DNA of 64,000 nucleotides from Flavobacterium degerlachei (GTDB taxonomy: Bacteria > Bacteroidota > Bacteroidia > Flavobacteriales > Flavobacteriaceae), in NCBI RefSeq assembly GCF_900106645.1, contig NZ_FNMV01000001.1:434001-498000 (forward strand), written 5' to 3'. Below, piece after piece: positions 58,553 through 64,000 of this stretch. The notes below the pieces were generated by a model. That model was not told where the DNA came from, made no database searches, and saw nothing but the letters and a program-made list of their open reading frames with translations. Position 1 is the first letter of the stretch, and every line of letters begins with the position of its first letter. The translations under genes and the position numbers were made by a program.

Positions 58553-59020
58553 TTACCATTTTTTGTACGGATTTGTACATAAATTTGAATTAAAGTAGCG
58601 TTTGTCATTTGTTACCTCTTGTCCAAGCCAGTTTGGTTGTTCAAAAGTTTCTGTTTCTGATTGAAGCTCTATTTCAGCGATAATTAAGCCTTCATTTTCC
58701 CCGTAAAACTCGTCGACTTCATAGGTATGTTTGCCTATTTTTACTTCGTATCTAGTTTTGTCGATTACCCCTTTTTCGCATAATAGCAATAAGCTTTTGG
58801 CTTCATCAGCTGGAATTTCTTTTTCCCATTCAAAACGCGACATGCCGGTTTCGTTTGTGATTCCCTTTATGGTCAAGTATCCTTTATCGGCCTTTATGCG
58901 TACTCGTACGGTACGTTCTGGGACTGAACTTAAATAGCCTTGGGCAATACGGTTTTGTTTAAACGCTGCTGCTTTGAATGTGTCGTTCTTAACTAAAAAT
59001 TTTCTTTCTATTTCTATCAT
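58553..59020 (-). CDS. CYTH domain protein (triphosphate tunnel fold)
   Basis: This is a 155-residue cytoplasmic protein with the CYTH/triphosphate-tunnel fold, which hydrolyses or transfers from inorganic or organic triphosphates. The N-terminal EIERKFLV motif (ExExK, Glu3-Glu5-Lys7) is intact, and the remaining basic and acidic strand residues (RTVRVRIKADKGYLTIKG, RYEVKIGKHTYEVDEFYGENEGLIIAEIEL) form the tunnel. Bacterial members are often inorganic triphosphatases. It is divergent from dinB; the third copy of the palindromic element lies 21 bp upstream of its start. Confidence 0.93.
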   Translation of the reverse strand: MIEIERKFLVKNDTFKAAAFKQNRIAQGYLSSVPERTVRVRIKADKGYLTIKGITNETGMSRFEWEKEIPADEAKSLLLLCEKGVIDKTRYEVKIGKHTYEVDEFYGENEGLIIAEIELQSETETFEQPNWLGQEVTNDKRYFNSNLCTNPYKKW

Positions 59021-59041
59021 TTTGTACCAAATTTATTTTTT

Positions 59042-59120
59042 GGAGCTTTTTCCAGCTCTCCGCTATATCTTTATGTTTTTAAAGAAAAAACACAAAGGAT
59101 ACCGCTTCTATCTGGGCTAG
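59042..59120 (+). repeat. Dispersed palindromic element, copy 3
   Basis: This copy lies between the CYTH gene and dinB, 76 bp before the dinB ATG. The apical stem ATCTTTATGTTTTT / AAAAACACAAAGGAT has one A-C mismatch plus the conserved bulged G. The outer pair is CCAG/CTGG as in copy 1. The remainder of the gap is AT-rich upstream DNA of dinB. Confidence 0.85.
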
Positions 59121-59196
59121 CTGGGTTTTCCAAATGTATCAAAAATTTTAACTCTAGTACGTCTCATTATATATAAAAGGGGTTTAAATTTGTTGC

Positions 59197-60279
59197 ATGC
59201 TTAATAGTCTTGAAAATCGCAAAATCATACACATTGACATGGATGCTTTTTATGCTTCTGTGGAGCAAATGGATAATCCTGCTTTACGCGGGAAGCCCGT
59301 TGCAGTAGGCGGTTCAGAAAACAGAGGAGTTGTTGCAGCAGCAAGCTATGAGGCTAGAAAATTTGGAGTTCGTAGTGCTATAAGTGGAGTGATGGCTAAA
59401 AAGTACTGTCCGGAGCTTATTTTTGTCAAACCAAGGTTTGATAGATATAAAGAGATTTCAAACAAGATTCAGAAAATTTTTCAGGAGTATACAGATTTGG
59501 TAGAGCCACTTTCCCTTGACGAGGCTTATCTCGATGTTACCCATAACAAGAAAGGAAATCCAAGTGCTGGTTTATTGGCAGAAGAAATTAGAACTCGCAT
59601 TTTTAACGAAGTCGGTTTGACGGCCTCAGCAGGAATTTCAATTAATAAATTTGTTGCTAAAATTGCCAGTGATTACAACAAGCCAAATGGCCAGAAAACA
59701 GTTAATCCAGACGAAGTGATTGCTTTTTTGGAGGTGTTGCCCATTCGTAAATTTTATGGAGTGGGGAAGGTTACTACTGAAAAGATGTACCAATTAGGCA
59801 TTTTTACAGGCTTAGATTTAAAAAGTAAGTCACTAGATTTTTTAGAGAAACATTTTGGAAAATCTGGAAATTTCTACTTTAATGTAGTTCGCGGAATCCA
59901 TAATAGTGAAGTAAAAGCAGATCGAATTACTAAGTCAGTAGCTGCTGAACATACTTTTGATAGCAATCTTTCCTCTGAAATTTTCATGTTAGAAAAATTA
60001 GAATGCATTGCGATTTCACTAGAAAAGCGCTTGAATAAACACAAGGTCGCTGGTAAGACAATTACTTTAAAGATCAAATACAGTGATTTTACCCAGCAAA
60101 CCCGCAGTAAAACAGTTCCATATTTTATTTCAGATAAAGGCCTCGTTTTAGAAATAGTAAAAGAGCTGTTGTATCAAGAGCGATTGAAAGATTCCGTACG
60201 ACTATTGGGAATTTCGTTAAGTAACCTAAATACCGAGGAGAAAAAAATCGTCGTTGTGCAATTAAAATTTGATTTTTAA
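59197..60279 (+). CDS. dinB: DNA polymerase IV
   Basis: This is a Y-family translesion DNA polymerase of 360 residues. Catalytic residues are Asp in IHIDMDAFYASVEQ (near 13-26) and Asp-Glu in LSLDEAYLDVT (near 105), which bind the metal ions. The palm, fingers and thumb (GVGKVTTEKMYQLGIFTG, HhH near 185) are followed by the little-finger domain (about 235-345). A beta-clamp binding peptide at the extreme C-terminus is not obvious; the tail ends VVVQLKFDF. It is transcribed alone, divergent from the CYTH gene. No LexA box could be identified with confidence. Confidence 0.96.
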   Translation: MLNSLENRKIIHIDMDAFYASVEQMDNPALRGKPVAVGGSENRGVVAAASYEARKFGVRSAISGVMAKKYCPELIFVKPRFDRYKEISNKIQKIFQEYTDLVEPLSLDEAYLDVTHNKKGNPSAGLLAEEIRTRIFNEVGLTASAGISINKFVAKIASDYNKPNGQKTVNPDEVIAFLEVLPIRKFYGVGKVTTEKMYQLGIFTGLDLKSKSLDFLEKHFGKSGNFYFNVVRGIHNSEVKADRITKSVAAEHTFDSNLSSEIFMLEKLECIAISLEKRLNKHKVAGKTITLKIKYSDFTQQTRSKTVPYFISDKGLVLEIVKELLYQERLKDSVRLLGISLSNLNTEEKKIVVVQLKFDF

Positions 60280-60347
60280 TTTGATAGAATCATCGTTCAA
60301 CAAAGGTTAAACCTATAAAATTCTTTCTTTCATTTGGGAAAAAAAAT

Positions 60348-60355
60348 TACATTTG
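60348..60355 (+). promoter_or_regulatory. -7 box of the PAS protein gene
   Basis: TACATTTG is a perfect TAnnTTTG match and covers the upstream in-frame TTG codon, so translation cannot sensibly begin there. It supports the ATG at 60377. Confidence 0.55.
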
Positions 60356-60376
60356 AATTATCTAATTCAAAAAGAA

Positions 60377-60895
60377 ATGAGCAATCTAAAATGTTATGAA
60401 GAAGCTATTGTGAAGTATCACAAGGATTTGCGAATTAAAGCTGTTCCTATTCTTTCCTTAGATTTTCATTATCAATTTGTAGAGGAATTAAAGCATTCGT
60501 TTACGGACTTGGATAATCTTAAAGAAATGGCATTAAAAAATAAGTGGCAACGTTCCGTAGATTGGAATATTGATTCACCAATAAAAGAGGAAGTAATAAT
60601 AGTTACAGATGCCAAGTTGACTATCGTTTTTGCTTCGCAAAATATGATAAAAATGAATGGTTATTCGGCGAAAGAAGTTTTAGGTAATAATCCCAAAATG
60701 TTTCAAGGTGAGTTAACTGATAGAATTATTTCTAGTGAGATAAATGCTGCAATTCAGTCCCAACAAGCTTTTGAGAAAACGATTATAAATTATAAAAAGA
60801 ATGGAGATGTTTACGCTTGTCTAATAAAGGCCTATCCTGTTTTTAATATAAAAGGACAACTCAGTCATTATATTGCTTTTGAGAAAGCAGCATAA
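60377..60895 (+). CDS. PAS-domain protein, LOV-like without the photoactive cysteine
   Basis: This is a 172-residue cytoplasmic sensor-like protein. The ATG at 60377 is chosen because the upstream TTG lies in the promoter box. The N-terminal 60 residues are helical, and a single PAS domain follows (about 68-170). The helix that in LOV domains reads GRNCRFLQG reads GNNPKMFQG here (about 103-111), and the following TDRIISSEINAAIQSQQ and INYKKNGDVY match LOV-type PAS domains closely. The flavin-adduct cysteine is replaced by proline. No output domain is present. It may bind a flavin or another ligand without the usual photochemistry, or act as a partner for a histidine kinase. Confidence in PAS is high, in LOV ancestry moderate. 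Confidence 0.85.
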   Translation: MSNLKCYEEAIVKYHKDLRIKAVPILSLDFHYQFVEELKHSFTDLDNLKEMALKNKWQRSVDWNIDSPIKEEVIIVTDAKLTIVFASQNMIKMNGYSAKEVLGNNPKMFQGELTDRIISSEINAAIQSQQAFEKTIINYKKNGDVYACLIKAYPVFNIKGQLSHYIAFEKAA

Positions 60896-60926
60896 AAAAA
60901 CCTTTCCATTTGGAAAGGTTTTTTTA
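60894..60926. terminator. Bidirectional terminator
   Basis: AAAAAAACCTTTCCA, short loop TT, TGGAAAGGTTTTTTT. It overlaps the PAS stop codon and also lies 24 bp past the stop of the convergent Bax-inhibitor-1 gene. Confidence 0.9.
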
Positions 60927-60949
60927 GTATTTTAAAAGTGGTGTTGCAT

Positions 60950-61723
60950 TTAGTTTTTACTATTCAGTTTTGACAATAAGCGTAAAAACTCAATGTACAA
61001 CCAAACTAAAGTAATCATTAATCCCATAGCGCCATACCATTCCATATATTTTGGCATTTTTTGCTCAGCTCCTTTTTCTATTCTGTCAAAATCTAAGAAT
61101 AAATTTAAAGCGGCAATTATAATTACAAATACACTAATTCCTATACTCATCATAGAATTACCGTAGTGAACTGGCTGGAAGCTGGTAAACATAGAAACTA
61201 CCCATGAAATTAGGTAATAAGTGGCGATGGCAAGTGTAGCTGCAACAACGACTGATTTAAATTGCTCAGTTACTTTAATAATTTTGTATTTATACAATCC
61301 TAAGCAAACGATAAAAGTGACAAAAGTTGCTCCAACTGCTTGAATTACTATTCCAGGGTACATCGTTTCGAAAATGGCTGAAATTCCACCTATAAATAGA
61401 CCTTCAAATAAGGCATATCCTGGAGCTAGATAAGGAGATAAATGTGGCTTAAAAGCAGAAATAACCACTAAAATCAAACCTACAATAGCGCCTCCAATTG
61501 CGGGAACTAAAGGGTTCATGCCGTTAAAAGTCATCCACCAAATAACCATGGCAGATGCAGTAAGCAATAAAAACAAAAGTATAGTTTTACTGATCGTACC
61601 TGACAAGGTCATTTCTTGGTTATAATCTATAATAGTCGCCTGATGCACTTGCTCTTTTTTAGAAGCAGTTGTAGCAGAAAAAGACTTATTATTTAAAAAA
61701 GGATTTTGCGATTTGAAATTCAT
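60950..61723 (-). CDS. Bax inhibitor-1/YccA family membrane protein
   Basis: This is a 257-residue inner-membrane protein with a hydrophilic N-terminus (1-45) and seven membrane helices. It belongs to the TMBIM/YccA-YbhL family, some members of which are pH-dependent calcium channels. Family motifs are GYALFEGLFIGGISAIFE near 115-132 and NLFLDFDRIEKGAE near 210-223, whose two aspartates form the acidic pair in the pore of the bacterial YetJ. Substrate in this organism is unknown. It is separated from pyk by the pyk terminator, so it is a separate transcript. Confidence 0.92.
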   Translation of the reverse strand: MNFKSQNPFLNNKSFSATTASKKEQVHQATIIDYNQEMTLSGTISKTILLFLLLTASAMVIWWMTFNGMNPLVPAIGGAIVGLILVVISAFKPHLSPYLAPGYALFEGLFIGGISAIFETMYPGIVIQAVGATFVTFIVCLGLYKYKIIKVTEQFKSVVVAATLAIATYYLISWVVSMFTSFQPVHYGNSMMSIGISVFVIIIAALNLFLDFDRIEKGAEQKMPKYMEWYGAMGLMITLVWLYIEFLRLLSKLNSKN

Positions 61724-61773
61724 AGATAATGAAATTTAGATTTTTTCAAAGGTAAATTAAAAATAAATGTAGG

Positions 61774-61815
61774 ACAAAAAAATCCGTCTTGTTTAATTAC
61801 TAAACAAGACGGATT
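61774..61815 (-). terminator. Terminator of pyk
   Basis: Read on the minus strand, AATCCGTCTTGTTTA and TAAACAAGACGGATT form a perfect 15-bp stem around GTAAT, followed by T residues. It is 22 bp past the pyk stop codon. Confidence 0.9.
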
Positions 61816-61836
61816 GTGTTTTTGATCAGTTGTGAC

Positions 61837-63267
61837 CTATTCTATTTCTGAAACTCTCATGGTATTTACCATTCCTTTTTCTTTGATTGGCATAGCTGCT
61901 AAGTTGATTAAGAAATCACCTTTTGCTACATATCCTCTTTCTTTAACGATTTCATTTATGTCGGTTACCGTATCATCAGTACTTACTACTTTGTCATAGT
62001 AATATGATTTTACTCCCCACAATAAACTTAATTGTGTCATGATTCTTTTATTAGATGTAAAAACTAATATATAAGCTGATGGTCTCCAAGCAGAAATTTG
62101 GAAAGCAGTATAACCACTATTAGTTAATGTACAAATCGCTTTTGCGTTAATTGCATTTGCCATTAATGCAGCATGGCGACAAATTGTTTTAGTGATAAAA
62201 CGTTTTGTTTTTATTTGTGGAGTGTTTTGTGGTACTGTGATCAGTGGAGAATCTTCAACCGCTTTAATGATTTGTGTCATTTTTTCGATTACTTGTACAG
62301 GGTAGTTACCTGTAGCTGTTTCACCAGAAAGCATTACTGCATCTGCACCATCCATTACTGAGTTAGCAACATCGTTTACTTCAGCTCTTGTAGGAGTTAA
62401 ACTAGTAATCATTGTCTCCATCATTTGAGTAGCTACAATCACAGGAATTCGAGCCATTTTGGCTTTACGAATCAATTCTTTTTGAACAAGTGGCACTTCA
62501 TGTGCAGGAAGTTCAACACCTAGATCACCACGGGCAACCATTAATGCATCACAATAAGCAACAATCTTGTCAATATTCTCTAGTGCTTCAGGCATTTCGA
62601 TTTTTGCTACAATCGGAATTTTATGTTCTGAATGTTCAGCAATCAAATCTTGTAAGTCTTTTAAATCTTGTGGTGTTTTTACAAAAGAAAGTGCAATCCA
62701 GTCTACTTTTTGTTCGATTGCAAAAATAGCATCGGCAATATCCTTTTCTGTCATTGCAGGAAGTGATATTTTTGTATTTGGTAGATTAACTCCTTTTTTA
62801 GATTTCAATTCACCACCTTGTATAACTCTGGCAATAACTTCTGTTTTCTTGTCTGTTTCAACAATTTCAAAAATTAGTTTACCATCATCTAATAAAATTC
62901 TTTCTCCAGGATTAACATCATTTGGAAAGTTTTTATATTTCATGAATACTTTTTGAGCAGTACCAAGTATATCTTCTGCAGTTGTAAACGTAATTAAGTC
63001 TCCGTCATTTACTACTACACCTTCCCCCATAACTCCTACGCGAAGTTTTGGTCCTTGTAAATCTCCAAGTATTGCTGTAGTGTATCCAAATTCGTCATTT
63101 AGTCCACGAATAATATTGATTTTTTCTTTAACGTCAGAATAATCTGCATGAGAAAAGTTAACCCTAAACACATTTACTCCAGCATCAATCATATCTTTGA
63201 TGATCTCTCTAGTACTACATGCAGGTCCAAGTGTGGCTACAATTTTTGTTTTTTTGTTTGGAATCAT
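61837..63267 (-). CDS. pyk: Pyruvate kinase
   Basis: This is the cytoplasmic enzyme that makes ATP and pyruvate from phosphoenolpyruvate and ADP at the end of glycolysis. The 476 residues include a TIM barrel (about 4-345, with a B domain near 75-165) and a C-terminal allosteric domain (about 350-476). Active-site segments are KIVATLGPACST, PIVAKIEMPEALEN with the catalytic lysine, VARGDLGVELPAHEVPLVQKELI and MMETMITSLTPTRAEVNDVANSVMDG. It follows the IPExxxVDY gene by 5 bp and lies two genes downstream of rnc, a conserved order in this phylum. Confidence 0.97.
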   Translation of the reverse strand: MIPNKKTKIVATLGPACSTREIIKDMIDAGVNVFRVNFSHADYSDVKEKINIIRGLNDEFGYTTAILGDLQGPKLRVGVMGEGVVVNDGDLITFTTAEDILGTAQKVFMKYKNFPNDVNPGERILLDDGKLIFEIVETDKKTEVIARVIQGGELKSKKGVNLPNTKISLPAMTEKDIADAIFAIEQKVDWIALSFVKTPQDLKDLQDLIAEHSEHKIPIVAKIEMPEALENIDKIVAYCDALMVARGDLGVELPAHEVPLVQKELIRKAKMARIPVIVATQMMETMITSLTPTRAEVNDVANSVMDGADAVMLSGETATGNYPVQVIEKMTQIIKAVEDSPLITVPQNTPQIKTKRFITKTICRHAALMANAINAKAICTLTNSGYTAFQISAWRPSAYILVFTSNKRIMTQLSLLWGVKSYYYDKVVSTDDTVTDINEIVKERGYVAKGDFLINLAAMPIKEKGMVNTMRVSEIE

Positions 63268-63272
63268 TTGTA

Positions 63273-63761
63273 TTAAAAAATTAAATTGTTTTTTGATTTT
63301 ATTTGATTCGTATCTACGGTGTATACTGCAGATATGTTATCAATGGTATTTAATATTGTCTTTATTTTTGACACATCTAAAGCGTCATCGGTATTTTCAA
63401 TTTTTAAAAAATAATCTGCTTTTTTAAATTCTGGTAGCAAGAAAACTTTTGTTGAAATTTCCATGGCTACATTTGAAAATAAATTTTGGAGCGTGTCTTT
63501 GTTGTGTTGGGACACTTCATTTTTATTTTGGATCAAATTCCAAGAAATTGCGTTTTCTAGGTCGTAATAATAAAATCTGGAAAAATTTGTTTCTCCTTCT
63601 TTTATATTGATTTGAACTTCCTCCTTACTTTTGCTCAAATTTATTGGCAGTTTTTGATTGATGAAATAAGCCAATCGAAAATCTTCTAATGAAGTATGGA
63701 TCGCAATAAGATTGTAATCTATTTCGTCAAATTCGCCAAGATCCAATTTGTGAATTGCCAT
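63273..63761 (-). CDS. IPExxxVDY family protein
   Basis: This is a 162-residue cytoplasmic protein of the Bacteroidota-specific IPExxxVDY family, named for a short conserved motif that in this protein reads LPEFKKADY near residue 110. The N-terminal part includes the typical LAYFINQKLPINLSK stretch. Function is unknown. It sits between rnc and pyk, 5 bp before pyk, and is almost certainly co-transcribed with it. The motif here deviates at two named positions (Ile to Leu and Val to Ala), which is noted as a variant. Confidence 0.88.
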   Translation of the reverse strand: MAIHKLDLGEFDEIDYNLIAIHTSLEDFRLAYFINQKLPINLSKSKEEVQINIKEGETNFSRFYYYDLENAISWNLIQNKNEVSQHNKDTLQNLFSNVAMEISTKVFLLPEFKKADYFLKIENTDDALDVSKIKTILNTIDNISAVYTVDTNQIKSKNNLIF

Positions 63762-63874
63762 TTCATGATAAAGTAAGGTGTAAATATACCAATTCTATCG
63801 AAGTAAAAGAGAAGAAAATGTAATGATTTCGTTAATTTATGAACGAAAACGTTGTAGTTTTCAAGGATTTGACA

Positions 63875-64000
63875 TTATTTCTTGTCCATTTTTTCTTGAA
63901 ATGCAAAATAAGCACGTTGGGATGCTTTTTCTTCCGCTTTCTTTTTTGAAGTCGCTCTTGCTTTTGCTATTACTTTGCCATCGATGCTCAATTTCACCCC
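63875..64000 (-). CDS. rnc: Ribonuclease III, C-terminal end (partial)
   Basis: Only the last 41 residues are inside the window; the gene continues beyond the right edge. The fragment has the end of the double-stranded-RNA-binding domain (GVKLSIDGKVIAKARATSKK followed by KAEEKASQRAYFAF and a basic tail). The alternating Lys and Ala pattern is the third helix of the dsRBD. Position next to IPExxxVDY and pyk fits rnc in Flavobacteriia, which supports the assignment of such a short piece. A 113-bp gap separates it from the IPExxxVDY gene. Confidence 0.75.
   Translation of the reverse strand, partial: GVKLSIDGKVIAKARATSKKKAEEKASQRAYFAFQEKMDKK

Noticed and set aside
63842..63853. Second AACGAAAACGTT site as a matching operator near rnc
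   Set aside because: It lacks the full palindrome and is in a 113-bp gap without a clear promoter; a chance match in AT-rich DNA is likely, so it is mentioned only with the gdhA site.

Overview
The window is a stretch of Bacteroidota chromosome, most likely Flavobacterium or a close relative. The evidence is the low GC content, promoters of the TAnnTTTG type in place of sigma70 boxes, few Shine-Dalgarno sequences, and a set of clade-typical genes: a complete Bat (aerotolerance) operon, PorZ of the type IX secretion system, an IPExxxVDY protein beside pyk and rnc, THC0290_0291-family and Oar-like outer-membrane proteins, and a eukaryote-like IleS. I saw no rRNA, tRNA, insertion sequence, prophage or CRISPR array. 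Most of the window is chromosomal housekeeping.

Layout. 0-1 kb: an aldo/keto reductase. 1.1-10.8 kb: the moxR-DUF58-batA-E operon, interrupted after the DUF58 gene by a small four-helix-bundle gene between inverted repeats. 10.9-13.8 kb: cvpA, pheS and two small conserved unknowns. 13.9-18.9 kb: gpsA with a secreted unknown, then a DJ-1/PfpI protein plus YqhD-like alcohol dehydrogenase opposite a LysR regulator, which looks like a carbonyl-stress module. 18.9-21 kb: yicC-gmk-nadD. 21-27.5 kb: DMT transporter, ArsC-like protein, DinB-fold protein, DUF3298 lipoprotein, cystathionine gamma-synthase-like enzyme, an outer-membrane protein and gdhA. 27.5-31.6 kb: porZ, an acyltransferase and recO. 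31.8-40.3 kb: ileS, a DksA-like protein, lspA, a tiny lipoprotein, 5-formyl-THF cyclo-ligase, an AstE/AspA-type hydrolase and uvrC. 40.3-48.5 kb: a patatin/Omp85 protein, hmgA-hppD (tyrosine degradation), a candidate small RNA, and DUF3108, tryptophan 2,3-dioxygenase-family and M23 peptidase genes. 48.7-57.4 kb: pgi and two TonB-dependent receptors. 57.5-64 kb: a small membrane protein, RlpA-like protein, CYTH protein, dinB, a LOV-like PAS protein, a Bax-inhibitor-1 protein, pyk, IPExxxVDY and the 3' end of rnc.

The most interesting material lies between genes. (1) An element of about 80 bp occurs three times in the same orientation (13212, 43913, 59042). It folds into a long hairpin, and sequence differences between copies are compensated across the stem, so a structure is being conserved. 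(2) The two TonB-receptor genes share a promoter design: two TTAAC repeats 11 bp apart, then exactly 19 bp to the ATAATTT of the -7 box. (3) A TACCTTTG promoter box followed about 80 bp later by a strong terminator at 45330-45452 looks like an unannotated small RNA. (4) A 12-bp perfect palindrome lies just downstream of the gdhA promoter. (5) The four-helix-bundle gene inside the bat operon is bracketed by a 17-bp perfect inverted repeat, as if inserted. Starts were moved inward from the longest reading frame wherever the longest frame began at TTG or GTG and an ATG, a signal peptide or a promoter box supported a later start.
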